Shown here in pieces: positions 26,197 through 35,230 of a stretch of DNA of 64,000 nt; within the stretch, counting starts at the first letter, position 1; each line of letters opens with the position of its first letter. The notes under the pieces were generated by a model. That model was not told the origin of the DNA, made no database searches, and saw nothing but the letters and a program-made list of their open reading frames with translations. Source of the DNA: Sphingobacterium faecale (GTDB lineage Bacteria; Bacteroidota; Bacteroidia; Sphingobacteriales; Sphingobacteriaceae); NCBI RefSeq assembly GCF_016746095.1, contig NZ_JAERTY010000001.1, positions 310,001 to 374,000 on the forward strand. Direction: 5' to 3'. Both the position numbers and the translations under genes were made by a program.

Positions 26197-27330
26197 ATGA
26201 ACCCATTTGCCGTATTTCAGAAGTCCAATATTCATATTGTAAGAGCTCAAGGTAGCTATGTGTATGATGAAGAAGGACGAGCTTATTTGGATATGTATGG
26301 TGGACATGCCGTTATTTCTATTGGTCACGGTCATCCACGATATGTCAACGCTGTGCGACAGCAATTGGATCGTATTGCTTTCTATTCCAATGCTGTGGAG
26401 AATAAATTACAGGACCAGTTGGCGCTGGAGTTAGGAGAGCAGTCCGGCTACCCGGAGTACAGCGTGTTCTTTTCCAATTCGGGAGCTGAGGCCAATGAAA
26501 ATGCCATTAAGCTGGCTTCTTTTCATACTGGACGCAGTAAGGTACTGGCGATGTCCAATGCCTTTCATGGACGTACATCTGCGACAGTTGCAGCGACTGA
26601 TATTGGCTCCATGCGTGCTCCGATCAATGAAAATTTCAACTTTGTTTTTACGCCCTTCAACGATATTTCGAGCCTTAGAAAGCAATTGGAGACGGAGGTT
26701 TTTTGTGCTGTTATTATCGAAGGAATACAGGGAGTAGGTGGTATACATGTGGCAGATGATCTATTTTTAAATCAAGTACGGTCAGCTTGCGATGACACGG
26801 GGACGCTACTTATATTGGATGAAATACAGTCTGGATATGGGCGTTCAGGACGTTTTTTTAGTCATCAATATGCGGGTATAAAGCCTGATTTGATTACGGT
26901 GGCAAAAGGAATTGCGAATGGATTTCCTATGGCAGCAACCTTGATATCTCCTTCTTTTAAACCCGTTATGGGGCAATTGGGGACGACTTTTGGTGGTAAT
27001 CATCTGGCTTGTGCAGCAGCTATGGCCGTATTGGAGGTCATGAAAGACGAGGAGTTGCTCCATAATACGGTTGTCGTAGGGGATTTTCTGCAGGAGGCGC
27101 TGAAAAAAATACCTGGAGTGGAGGATGTCCGCGGTCGGGGGTTGATGATTGGGGTGGAATTTGAAAAAGATATAACAGCATTGAGAAAGAGCCTCTTGTA
27201 TCAAGAGGGGGTGTTTACAGGATATGCCGGAAACTATACGCTACGGTTGTTGCCAGCCCTGACTTTTAGCCTGGAACAGGCGCAGGTATTTCTAGAAAAA
27301 CTAAAAAGAGCATTAAAAAATGAAGGATAA
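26197..27330 (+). CDS. Class III PLP aminotransferase (acetylornithine aminotransferase-like)
   Basis: A 377-residue PLP-dependent aminotransferase of the ArgD/ornithine aminotransferase group. Visible motifs are DMYGGHAVISIGHGHP, FFSNSGAEANENAIKLA, AFHGRTSATVAATD, LILDEIQSGYGRSGRFF and TVAKGIANGFPMAA with the catalytic Lys, then TTFGGNHLACAAA. It heads an operon divergent from the MocR regulator. Other arginine biosynthesis genes are absent here, so it may be a paralogue serving another omega-amino acid. The next gene overlaps its end by 11 bases. Confidence 0.88.
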   Translation: MNPFAVFQKSNIHIVRAQGSYVYDEEGRAYLDMYGGHAVISIGHGHPRYVNAVRQQLDRIAFYSNAVENKLQDQLALELGEQSGYPEYSVFFSNSGAEANENAIKLASFHTGRSKVLAMSNAFHGRTSATVAATDIGSMRAPINENFNFVFTPFNDISSLRKQLETEVFCAVIIEGIQGVGGIHVADDLFLNQVRSACDDTGTLLILDEIQSGYGRSGRFFSHQYAGIKPDLITVAKGIANGFPMAATLISPSFKPVMGQLGTTFGGNHLACAAAMAVLEVMKDEELLHNTVVVGDFLQEALKKIPGVEDVRGRGLMIGVEFEKDITALRKSLLYQEGVFTGYAGNYTLRLLPALTFSLEQAQVFLEKLKRALKNEG

Positions 27331-28204
27331 AGACGCTAAAATAGTGAGTGTACAGAGCCTGGTTTCTACGGGTTATGTGGGAAATAATATGGCTATGTTT
27401 GCTGCACAATTGCACGCATCGGATGTCTGTATGCTTCCTACTGTCCTGTTGTCCTCGGCTACCGATAACCCCGATTACAGGGGAGATGTGATCGCAGCTG
27501 AACTCTTTTCGGAGCTCGTAATAGGGGTGGATTTGGGGTTGGATAAGACCATATTCCATTATTTTATGACCGGTTATATCTCTGCTGTAGCCCTTATTGA
27601 TACTACTGCTGCATGGATTTCTTCCTGCAAGGATAACGGGTGTATAGCCTATTATATCTATGATCCGGTCTTTGGTGATTTCCGCACCTCAGGGCTGTAC
27701 CTGTCCGAAGATGCGGTCGCTCACTCCCTAAAAATGCTGCTTCCTCTATGCGATATTATGACCCCAAACCACTTCGAAATGGAGTATATATTAAGGGGTA
27801 AATTTGAAACTCAAGAAGAATTAAGTGAATTATTGACGCATTTTCCGCTGCTAAAAGACAAGAAAATCATCATTACAGGAGCCCATTTACGGGATACGCC
27901 GGAGGGATATTTGGAGAATTTGTTGGTTATTGATGGGCATATTGAACGGTTTATGGCAGCCCGTATACCTATAGAAGCGGTGGGAACAGGTGATCTTTTT
28001 ACCGCGTTGGTGACCGTAGAATTGAAAAATGGACGGTCAATATCGGAGTCTATAAACTATACGACGGAGTTTATTTCGGCAGTTTTGAGTCTGGTAAATG
28101 CGCGTGATTCGACCGAAATAAGAGCGGAAGATCTGCTGTATGCAAAGGAGAAAATGAATGTTTTACAAATTTATAAAGGAGGAAAAATAGATGAAAATTC
28201 ATAA
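27320..28204 (+). CDS. Pyridoxal/pyridoxamine kinase-like protein (PfkB/ribokinase superfamily)
   Basis: A 294-residue protein with the pyridoxal-kinase pattern: an N-terminal SVQSLVSTGYVGNNMAMFAAQ (substrate loop), YDPVFGDF, DIMTPNHFEMEYI and the C-terminal GTGDLFTALV anion-hole motif with the catalytic Asp. It should phosphorylate pyridoxal or related B6 vitamers. The link to a MocR/PdxR-type regulator and a PLP aminotransferase agrees. The substrate is inferred, since the family also holds hydroxymethylpyrimidine kinases. It overlaps both neighbours, so the three genes form one transcript. Confidence 0.87.
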   Translation: MKDKDAKIVSVQSLVSTGYVGNNMAMFAAQLHASDVCMLPTVLLSSATDNPDYRGDVIAAELFSELVIGVDLGLDKTIFHYFMTGYISAVALIDTTAAWISSCKDNGCIAYYIYDPVFGDFRTSGLYLSEDAVAHSLKMLLPLCDIMTPNHFEMEYILRGKFETQEELSELLTHFPLLKDKKIIITGAHLRDTPEGYLENLLVIDGHIERFMAARIPIEAVGTGDLFTALVTVELKNGRSISESINYTTEFISAVLSLVNARDSTEIRAEDLLYAKEKMNVLQIYKGGKIDENS

Positions 28205-28850
28205 GGAAGGAAGCGCTTCGATAGGGATAGCGATAGGTATTTATGTGCTGTTAAATCTACTGTCATTTTATTTTTTTTATGGGATTTCACCTCTTATCAG
28301 TTGGTCGATTTTGCTGTTGATCACCGTTCCACTAGGGCTCGTTATTTACTTTTTTAGGATCCCTTTTCGGGACCACACAGATAGCGATGAATGGGTAATT
28401 GCACCTTGCGATGGTAAGGTAGTAGCGATCGAAGAGGTGGAGTGTGATGAGTATTTTGAAGGTAGGAGAGTCCAGGTTTCTATCTTTATGAGTGTGCTGA
28501 ATGTGCATGTCAACCGGTACCCCATAGGAGGGAAAGTGATCTATAGAAAGTATCATCCGGGTAAATATCTCTTCGCTTGGCACCCCAAATCGTCTACCGA
28601 AAATGAACGCTATTCGACGGTTCTGCAACATAAAAATGGGCAGCTTATTTTGGCAAAACAGATTGCAGGAGCTTTAGCAAAGCGCATCGTGAATTACAGC
28701 GAAGAAGGGATGGAAGTAAAGCAAAATGAAGAGCTTGGATTTATCAAATTTGGGTCTCGAATGGATGTGTTGTTACCATTGGGTACAGAGGTGTTGGTTA
28801 AGCTGGGAGATAAACCTAAGGGAGGAGTGACACCTATCGCTAAATGGTGA
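28191..28850 (+). CDS. psd: Phosphatidylserine decarboxylase
   Basis: A 219-residue proenzyme of the short (archaeal-type/PsdB) class with two N-terminal membrane helices (about residues 12-55), then WVIAPCDGKVVAIEEV and MSVLNVHVNRYPIGG, and near the C terminus FGSRMDVLLP, where Gly188-Ser189 is the expected self-cleavage site that forms the pyruvoyl group. It converts phosphatidylserine to phosphatidylethanolamine at the inner membrane. It starts 14 bases before the end of the kinase gene. Its placement in a PLP-linked operon is unusual because it does not use PLP. Confidence 0.93.
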   Translation: MKIHKEGSASIGIAIGIYVLLNLLSFYFFYGISPLISWSILLLITVPLGLVIYFFRIPFRDHTDSDEWVIAPCDGKVVAIEEVECDEYFEGRRVQVSIFMSVLNVHVNRYPIGGKVIYRKYHPGKYLFAWHPKSSTENERYSTVLQHKNGQLILAKQIAGALAKRIVNYSEEGMEVKQNEELGFIKFGSRMDVLLPLGTEVLVKLGDKPKGGVTPIAKW

Positions 28851-29346
28851 AAACTATATTTATTTTTTTGTTTATATAGTTTGCTATATATGGTTGATTA
28901 TAATGTTTTTAAATTTTGATTTATTGTTTTATTAACAAATTTTCAATGCATTTGGAGCGTTTTAAATCATTTACGCTGTGTTTTTCTGTGTTGACTTTAT
29001 TATGTATATAAAGTTTTACTTCTTTTGTTTTTGTTTAAAGTATTATATATTAAAGATTAGTGTTTTTCAATTATGAAATTCGTAATTGTTTTTGAGGCTT
29101 ATTTTGAGATGCGGTTTTACGAGAAACACTCCAGGTGAGTGCTTACTCTCTTTTTGGCTTTATGAACTGTGTTTCGACAAGAAATGCAGTTCTTGTATGG
29201 TTAGAAATCGAGTGTAATTTTAATGTTTTTTTTGACTTTTTTCGAAGAGATTATACGGGCATACACGGTAGATTTTCTTTCTAGGTAGTACTTCATTCCG
29301 ATTCGTGAAAAGGCATATGGACTGCCTAGATGCAAGCAGGTCGTTA

Positions 29347-29394
29347 GATGTCTCCACTATGGTCCCCGATATATCGGGACGCAGCGAGATGACG
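29347..29394. repeat. Degenerate copy of a REP-like intergenic element
   Basis: The segment begins with GATGTCTCCACTATGGTC and ends with GAGATGACGG, echoing the arms of the inverted-repeat element at 39857-39943. In between lies a GTCCCCGATATATCGGGAC palindrome-like insert. It looks like a half-element of a family dispersed in Bacteroidota genomes. Confidence 0.45.
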
Positions 29395-29548
29395 GCAAAA
29401 CTATCAAATAAACAAAAACTGTTTTTTGTCATGTACCCTTGTATGGAGTACGGATTTTTAGAAATGCGGGAAATTGTCAAGCGTTGTTTTTTTAAAAATG
29501 AAGATCGGAAAGTTGAGGGTGGAAGTACAAGGTTGAGTCGGATATGGG

Positions 29549-29617
29549 GGAAAGAAAAAAGGTTTTCAAACGGGGAGAATGAAAACCTTTTGTAACCAAT
29601 TATAAACCTAAATTATG
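29549..29617 (-). ncRNA. Candidate small RNA, copy 3 (UCCCC loop, different stem)
   Basis: On the minus strand a full promoter is visible: TTG at 29652-29654, 20 bases, then TATCTTTG at 29624-29631. The predicted start near 29617 is followed by ATCATAATTTAGGTTTATAA, close to copies 1 and 2. A terminator hairpin at 29557-29591 has a 12-base stem AAAAGGTTTTCA/TGAAAACCTTTT, a partly open middle and again a UCCCC loop closed by C-G, then a U tract. The stem sequence is unrelated to copies 1 and 2 while pairing and loop are kept, which argues for a conserved RNA structure. Confidence 0.68.
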
Positions 29618-29623
29618 ATACCA

Positions 29624-29654
29624 CAAAGATAGTGTATGTATTACACATTTGCAA
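29624..29654 (-). promoter_or_regulatory. Bacteroidota-type promoter for sRNA copy 3
   Basis: Minus-strand TTG (29652-29654), a 20-base spacer and TATCTTTG (29624-29631) fit the TTG/TAnnTTTG promoter pattern of Bacteroidota and point at the sRNA candidate. Confidence 0.6.
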
Positions 29655-29692
29655 GTCTTTTTTAATTTTTTTTAATAATATGTTTTTAGGGA

Positions 29693-32600
29693 TTACTTAA
29701 AATCTCTTGATGGGAATAGCTCTCCTTGGATTCCACTTGTGCTGATTTTGTCCGTAGCTTTTTTTTCGTTGGTCGAAGTTGATTTCTGTATGGAGCCTAT
29801 GTCGCGGCTTCGGGTTTTTATCGCTAAGAGATGATTCATGTTGTGACAGGATTCTACGACGACGTGGATGACCTCGCCTTCGATCTGAAGTTTGCCGGTG
29901 ACGAGTAGCAGTTGGGATTGTAAGATGACTTTGCGATAGGTCTCAAAAGTCTTGGCCCATACCACGAGATTTGAAAAACCGGTCTCGTCCTCGATCGTTA
30001 TGAAGAGGACGCCTTTGGAGGTGCCCGGTCGCTGGCGAACCGTAATCAGTCCGCAGACTTTTATCCACATGCCATCGCGCATGTCGCTGAGTTTGGTAGA
30101 AGGGGTGACATGGAGGGCGTCCAGATTTTTTCGGGCAAAGCTGACCGGGTGTGCCTTGAGCGAAAGTGTGGTGCTCGCATAGTCGGCCATGACATGTTCG
30201 ATCGGTGACAGGGTTGGTAGTGTTACTTCAGTTTCGAAAGTGCTGTTCGAGGGTTGTCCGGTAAATGCACCCGTCGGATGGTCTGCCAAAGCGGCGACTT
30301 CCCAAAGCGCCTGCCTTCGGTCTAGACCTATGGAACGAAAAGCATCGGCATCGCTGAGTTTTTCCAGCGCACTTAAAGGGACGCCAGCTTCGAATACCGA
30401 ATTGACCGATTTATAAGCCTTCTGGCGGCCTTTTGTTAAAAGATGAGCATCTGCCTCATCTAAACCTTTTACTTGTCTTAGACCGAGTCTTAATGCGTGA
30501 TACGGTCCCGTTAGCTCTTCCAGTGTGTTGTCCCATTCGGAATGGTTGATATCTACAGGTCTGACCTGCACCCCATGCTTACGTGCATCGATGATGATTT
30601 GTGCCGGAGAATAGAAGCCCATGGGTTGGCTGTTGAGCAAAGAGGCGGCGAACACATCAGGGTAGTGATACTTGATGTAGGAGGAAACATATACGAGCAG
30701 CGCAAAGCTGGCGGCATGGCTTTCAGGGAAGCCATAACTTCCAAACCCTTCCAGTTGTCGGAAGACGCGTCTGGCAAATTCTTCTTTATAGCCGTTGTTG
30801 ACCATCCCTTCAACAAGCATGCGTTCGTACTCGGCGACCTTGCCTTTGGATTTGAAGGTGGCCATGCTGCGACGGAGCCCGTCGGCCTGGGCAGGTGTGA
30901 AGCCTGCGGCGACGATGGCGATTTCCATAGCCTGCTCTTGGAATAGGGGAACGCCTAAGGTTCGTTTCAGAATAGCTTCTAGTTCGGGCGAAGGATAGTC
31001 TTCTGCTTCTTCTTTATTTCTTCTTCTCAGGTAGGGATGTACCATGTCACCTTGGATCGGTCCCGGGCGTACAATGGCGACTTCGATAACCAGGTCGTAA
31101 AAGTTTTTAGGTTTCAGTCGGGGCAACATGGACATCTGCGCACGGCTTTCAATCTGGAAGACCCCCAATGTGTCGGCGTGGCTAATCATTTCATACACGT
31201 CTTTATCTCCCTGAGGTATGTTGGCTAAGGTCATCTCTCGCCCGTAATGCTGTTTGACCAGATCAAATCCTTTACGGATGCAGGTGAGCATGCCCAAGGC
31301 GAGTACATCTACTTTGAGGAACCCCAGGGCTTCGATGTCGTCCTTGTTCCACTCGATGTTGGTTCGGTCTTCCATCCGGGCATTCAGAATAGGGCAGAGT
31401 TCGGCCAGGTTGTTTTGGGTGATGACAAAACCGCCTGTGTGCTGCCCGAGCTGCCGGGGGAATCCGATGTAGGTTTCGGTGAGTTTGAGCACCTTTCGCA
31501 GGAATGGATCCTTTGCGCTGAATCCTTGTGAGGTCAGTTCCTGCCCGTTGAGCCATTCTTCCGTCAGTTCGTACTTGGACTTGGCCAGATGGTCTACAGC
31601 ATCCACCGAGAGCCCCATGGCCTTACCGATATCCCGGATGGCCCCCTTCCAATGCACTTGGGTTACCGTGGCTACGATACCCGAGCGGTGGCGTCCGTAT
31701 TTGTTGTAGACGTATTGCATGACTTCTTCCCGACGTTCGTGTTCAAAATCGACATCAATATCAGGTGGTTCGTCCCGTGCGTCCGACATAAATCGGGCAA
31801 ATAAGAGATTTATGTTTTTGGGATTCACCGAAGTGATGCCCAAGCAGTAACATACGGTCGAGTTGGCTGCGGATCCTCGTCCTTGGCATAGGATCTCCCG
31901 TTCGCGTGCAAAGCGTACCAGATCGTATACGGTCAGGAAGTATGAGGCGTAATTCTTTCGGGCTATGAACTCGAGTTCCATCTCTATCGTTGCTTTGATC
32001 TTTTCGGGTATATCCCCGTCGAATTGTTGGTCAGCACCTTTCCAAGTTTGATACACCAGTTCTTCCTGTGGTGTTCTTCCTTCGGTGGTAATCTCTTGCG
32101 GATAGACGTATTTCAGTTCGTCCAATGAAAATCGGCATGCTTGTACAATTTTTAGCGCATTGTAGATGGCCTGTGGGTAGTTGCGAAACAGGCGGTGCAT
32201 TTCGTCTATCGGTTTGAGGTAGCGTTCGGCATGAGCGTGTAGACGGTAGCCTGCTGTGTGGATGGTGCATTTTTCCCTCACGCAGATCAGTACGTCCTGG
32301 AGCTCACGGCGCTCAGGGGTGTGGTAGTGTGCGTCATTGAGGGCGACGATGGGGATGTCAAGTTCTTCGGATAGTTGGTTTAGCCGAAATAGTTTTTTGT
32401 GGTCGTCTCCATTGTACAGAAAAGACGCGCCTAAGTAGATCATGCCATGCAGGTGTTCTTGGTACTGCTTTAGCATCAGGCTGAATCCAGGTTCAAAGTC
32501 AAAGGCTTCGTTTAACATTTTTGGTGGTAGGATGATGAATTGTATGCCTGCAGCATAGCGGAACACATCTGCGCTATATAGGTGACACTCTCCTTTTTCA

Positions 32601-32896
32601 GCACGAAGATTACCCGTTGTGAGTAGCGTTGAAAGATTGCTGTAGGCTTTTATGTCGGTGGGGTAGGCTAGTAAACTGGGGCCGTCGAGTAGATCGAGCC
32701 TGCAGGCCGGGATAAAATGGATATCCTTTTCCCGTGCTGCACGATGGGCACGTACGATTCCGGCAAGGGTATTGCGATCGGTTATGGCAATCGCTTTGTA
32801 ACCGAGCTGTACCGCTTGTTCGACCAACTCTTCAGGATGTGAACCTCCCCGTAAAAAAGAAAAGTTGCTGGTAGTTTGTAGTTCTGCGTATTCCAT
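29693..32896 (-). CDS. dnaE2: Error-prone DNA polymerase DnaE2 (ImuC)
   Basis: About 1067 residues starting at MEYAELQTTSNFSFLRG (ATG at 32896). The frame extends 11 codons further into imuB but adds nothing family-like. A PHP domain (AITDRNTLAG...) fills the first 250 residues, the C-family polymerase core follows with DIDVDFEHERREEV carrying the catalytic Asp pair, and an OB-fold lies near the C terminus (VCGLITVRQRPGTSKGVLFITIEDE). It is the catalytic polymerase of the ImuABC mutasome, which bypasses lesions after DNA damage. It overlaps or abuts the end of imuB and is the last gene of the cassette. The region is visibly more GC-rich than its surroundings. Confidence 0.95.
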   Translation of the reverse strand: MEYAELQTTSNFSFLRGGSHPEELVEQAVQLGYKAIAITDRNTLAGIVRAHRAAREKDIHFIPACRLDLLDGPSLLAYPTDIKAYSNLSTLLTTGNLRAEKGECHLYSADVFRYAAGIQFIILPPKMLNEAFDFEPGFSLMLKQYQEHLHGMIYLGASFLYNGDDHKKLFRLNQLSEELDIPIVALNDAHYHTPERRELQDVLICVREKCTIHTAGYRLHAHAERYLKPIDEMHRLFRNYPQAIYNALKIVQACRFSLDELKYVYPQEITTEGRTPQEELVYQTWKGADQQFDGDIPEKIKATIEMELEFIARKNYASYFLTVYDLVRFAREREILCQGRGSAANSTVCYCLGITSVNPKNINLLFARFMSDARDEPPDIDVDFEHERREEVMQYVYNKYGRHRSGIVATVTQVHWKGAIRDIGKAMGLSVDAVDHLAKSKYELTEEWLNGQELTSQGFSAKDPFLRKVLKLTETYIGFPRQLGQHTGGFVITQNNLAELCPILNARMEDRTNIEWNKDDIEALGFLKVDVLALGMLTCIRKGFDLVKQHYGREMTLANIPQGDKDVYEMISHADTLGVFQIESRAQMSMLPRLKPKNFYDLVIEVAIVRPGPIQGDMVHPYLRRRNKEEAEDYPSPELEAILKRTLGVPLFQEQAMEIAIVAAGFTPAQADGLRRSMATFKSKGKVAEYERMLVEGMVNNGYKEEFARRVFRQLEGFGSYGFPESHAASFALLVYVSSYIKYHYPDVFAASLLNSQPMGFYSPAQIIIDARKHGVQVRPVDINHSEWDNTLEELTGPYHALRLGLRQVKGLDEADAHLLTKGRQKAYKSVNSVFEAGVPLSALEKLSDADAFRSIGLDRRQALWEVAALADHPTGAFTGQPSNSTFETEVTLPTLSPIEHVMADYASTTLSLKAHPVSFARKNLDALHVTPSTKLSDMRDGMWIKVCGLITVRQRPGTSKGVLFITIEDETGFSNLVVWAKTFETYRKVILQSQLLLVTGKLQIEGEVIHVVVESCHNMNHLLAIKTRSRDIGSIQKSTSTNEKKATDKISTSGIQGELFPSRDFK

Positions 32897-32901
32897 TGTG
32901 T

Positions 32902-34395
32902 TTATGTAAAATAACCATGAAGGAACCATTCAGGATCCCCCTGCCCGTAATATCCGGAACGGAATAGCCAGTATCTGGCTCCTTTCTCATCTTCCACGCG
33001 GTAGTAATCCCTTGGTTGTTCGTTGCTGATCCACCATTCCTGCTCGATGCGCTCGGGCCCATCCGCTTTGACAAGCTTGTATATCTTTTTACGATGCCTA
33101 AAGAGTGCCGGTGGGTAATCGGGAAGGGGAACCATGACCTCGATAGGTTCGGGATGTGTCAGTAGGTGTAAGGGACGTAATGCATGGCTGGGCCAGTCCG
33201 ATTGGGGCTGTGTGTCTAAGGATGAGGTGGGCTCGATTGTCCGTTCGGGCCAGTGGTGGGCGGAAGGTAGAAAGCGATGGATAGATTCAGAACCTATCTT
33301 GGCTGCAATATTGTCCAGTAGTTCTGCAATTTCCGGTTGACCGCCTTTCGTTTGCCAAAGACCTTCCTGTGGAAGGATGCTGTTTTCTACCAAGGTGGCT
33401 CCCAAAACAAACAGCTCTATACCCAAAGCTGGTTCTATGTTGGGAACTTTGAGGTCAAACAATTTGAAAAGGTGGGTGGGGTTGGAGGAAGCTCTTCCTG
33501 TGCCTATGTGGATTGTTTGTACATTGCCATCGATCCGGTATCCCCTGAATACCGCTTGACGAAGTCCCTTTCCTTCTTTCCGCAGTCTGTCGCACAAGGT
33601 GGTTAAGAGCTGTTCTAAGGCTATTTGAATGCCTGTGCGGGTCGAGATAGGTTCTAAGCAGGATAATCGCTCCTGATAGCTCGGTATGGGTTCTATAGGG
33701 CTGATGTGTTCCTGTTCTGTTCCTAATGCTTGTCCTAATCGGGAGATAAGTTCGTCTCCAAAACGCCGTCTTAATGTGCTTTTGGGGATATGCATAAACT
33801 CTTCGATATAACGAAAGCCTAATTTATGAAGACGTTGCTGTGTCTGTAGGGAGATCCGGAGTGCAGCGGGAGGCAGTCCGGATAAAGCCTGTGCCTGTTG
33901 TGTCTTAGGGATTATACTAATCCGGATGGTATGCCGGGCTGCCGCCCAGGCTGCGCCTATGGTATCGGCAATTGCTGCCTGAGCCTGATAACCTCCTTGA
34001 GCGATTCTGTCGATAATGTGATTGCCGTATTTTTCTTCTCCTCCCCAGAGATGTGTACAGCCCGATATATCGAGTACAATGCCATCGGGAGCTTGTAGGT
34101 CTACTATAGGGGCAAAACGGATGCACCATTCCCCGAGAGCCTGTAGTGTTTGATTGAGGCTGTGGGCGTCATAGATCGCTGATTCCAGCTGGGGCAATAT
34201 AGCTTGGGCATCGGCCAGTACCATGCCGCAGGATATTCCTTCCTGTAGTGCAGGCCTATTGGCAGCTTGTATTTTTACACGGCCATTTTGGGCAAGGGTG
34301 AGTACAAACGGAGCTTTCCTTCGTTTGGGCTGTTCTTTCTCTGCTCGATCGGTTCCGAAGAACGGAAGCCAGATACACATGTAACGTCTAGGCAT
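32902..34395 (-). CDS. imuB: ImuB-like Y-family polymerase homologue
   Basis: A 497-residue ImuB protein that begins RRYMCIWLPFF, the usual start of the family. The segment DGIVLDISGCTHLWGGE occupies the place where active Y-family polymerases carry their catalytic acidic residues (SxDE), so it is expected to be catalytically dead and to serve as a hub linking ImuA, DnaE2 and the sliding clamp. It overlaps imuA by 8 bases upstream and lies 5 bases before the extended dnaE2 frame, so the three genes are one operon on the minus strand. Confidence 0.93.
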   Translation of the reverse strand: MPRRYMCIWLPFFGTDRAEKEQPKRRKAPFVLTLAQNGRVKIQAANRPALQEGISCGMVLADAQAILPQLESAIYDAHSLNQTLQALGEWCIRFAPIVDLQAPDGIVLDISGCTHLWGGEEKYGNHIIDRIAQGGYQAQAAIADTIGAAWAAARHTIRISIIPKTQQAQALSGLPPAALRISLQTQQRLHKLGFRYIEEFMHIPKSTLRRRFGDELISRLGQALGTEQEHISPIEPIPSYQERLSCLEPISTRTGIQIALEQLLTTLCDRLRKEGKGLRQAVFRGYRIDGNVQTIHIGTGRASSNPTHLFKLFDLKVPNIEPALGIELFVLGATLVENSILPQEGLWQTKGGQPEIAELLDNIAAKIGSESIHRFLPSAHHWPERTIEPTSSLDTQPQSDWPSHALRPLHLLTHPEPIEVMVPLPDYPPALFRHRKKIYKLVKADGPERIEQEWWISNEQPRDYYRVEDEKGARYWLFRSGYYGQGDPEWFLHGYFT

Positions 34396-35131
34396 ATTGT
34401 TCGTGGTTTGGTCGTGCTGTCCTTGTAATCGCCTCTTTGGATAGATGTACCAGTCGATTGTTTTGCCAACTTACCTGCCATTTTCCAGGTCGGCCGTTGC
34501 GGACTTTTTCTAGAGAGACCTCCCAGGTCGGGTAGCCTACGCCAGGTAAACCGTCTGGAACACGGCTGGCTATGGAGCGTATTTTCCACCGGGATACGCA
34601 GGCCAAGGTATTTTCATGACGAGGGCGTCTTCGGTGTAAGAACCCCGTAACATTGCTTTTCTCTACGGCGAGCTGTAATCGTTGGGATTCGGAAAAGCTT
34701 ACTTCTTCCATTTCTGCGACTACGGCTGCTAATGCGTTACATTTGAGGGCTTGCTCCATAACCCATAAGGCGTCTTTGTCCTGTGTGATGTCTATAAAGA
34801 TGATTTGGTGTGGGGCTATTCCGAAATGGGTTAAGCCAATAGGAGACAGGCTGCGTTTGGTGCTGATCCAGAGACAGAAATTGCCGGCGTGCATCAGCTT
34901 GGCAACTATACTGGCAATAAAGCCATTGGTTGCGGTGGCATGAACTGCAGTAGGACTGATGAACTCGTGTACTGCGGCTGTAGGGAATGTTCCGAATGGA
35001 AAGGCGGATTCTATGTCGGCCAAACCAAAGTCAATACGGTTTAATATCCCCGTATGGGGTTTGAAACCTTCTAATTTTAGAATCTTTTCCTGAAGCTGTC
35101 TTATTACCTCTTGTTTTGCTGTCCCCTCCAT
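34388..35131 (-). CDS. imuA: ImuA-like protein of the mutagenesis cassette
   Basis: A 247-residue RecA/SulA-like protein. The segment FPFGTFPTAAVHEFIS lies where RecA carries its nucleotide loop, but no Walker A GKT is present, as in other ImuA proteins. FCLWISTKRSLSPIGLTHFGI and the C-terminal WEVSLEKVRNGRPGKW match the family pattern. ImuA is required for ImuB/DnaE2-dependent mutagenesis. This is the first gene of the minus-strand cassette, divergent from the S24 repressor gene with a 99-base operator region between them. Confidence 0.9.
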   Translation of the reverse strand: MEGTAKQEVIRQLQEKILKLEGFKPHTGILNRIDFGLADIESAFPFGTFPTAAVHEFISPTAVHATATNGFIASIVAKLMHAGNFCLWISTKRSLSPIGLTHFGIAPHQIIFIDITQDKDALWVMEQALKCNALAAVVAEMEEVSFSESQRLQLAVEKSNVTGFLHRRRPRHENTLACVSRWKIRSIASRVPDGLPGVGYPTWEVSLEKVRNGRPGKWQVSWQNNRLVHLSKEAITRTARPNHEQYA

Positions 35132-35159
35132 ATGCTACACCCTCCGTGTTTAATTCATT

Positions 35160-35191
35160 TTTGTATCTATCGCATTGTTTAGTTACTTTTG
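35160..35191 (+). promoter_or_regulatory. Promoter of the S24 repressor gene
   Basis: TTTG at 35160-35163, a 20-base spacer and TACTTTTG at 35184-35191 match the Bacteroidota promoter pattern. The predicted start, near 35198, falls inside the first operator. Confidence 0.65.
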
Positions 35192-35207
35192 TTATTAATA
35201 ATAACAA
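35189..35207. promoter_or_regulatory. Operator 1: perfect 19-base palindrome in the repressor/mutasome promoter
   Basis: TTGTTATTAATAATAACAA has two perfect 9-base arms around one central base. It overlaps the end of the -7 element and the predicted transcription start of the repressor gene, so a bound repressor would block initiation. Confidence 0.7.
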
Positions 35208-35211
35208 TGTA

Positions 35212-35230
35212 GTGTTATCTATAATAACAA
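35212..35230. promoter_or_regulatory. Operator 2: imperfect copy directly before the repressor start codon
   Basis: GTGTTATCTATAATAACAA shares a perfect right arm and 7 of 9 left-arm bases with operator 1. The centres are 23 bases apart, about two helical turns, and the site ends right at the ATG at 35231. Tandem operators imply cooperative autoregulation. Confidence 0.65.

Larger units (their letters stand above)
28851..29692. other. 842-base gene-free gap
   Basis: The first 300 bases are very AT-rich with only weak 5-6-base inverted repeats. A repeat-like segment lies at 29347-29394, and an sRNA candidate on the minus strand at 29549-29617. The longest frame (29220-29480, minus) shows no protein-like features and crosses the repeat, so I do not call it. 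Confidence 0.65.

Noticed and set aside
29220..29480. 86-codon minus-strand frame in the 842-base gap
   Set aside because: It crosses a repeat-like palindrome and shows no domain, signal peptide or conserved composition.
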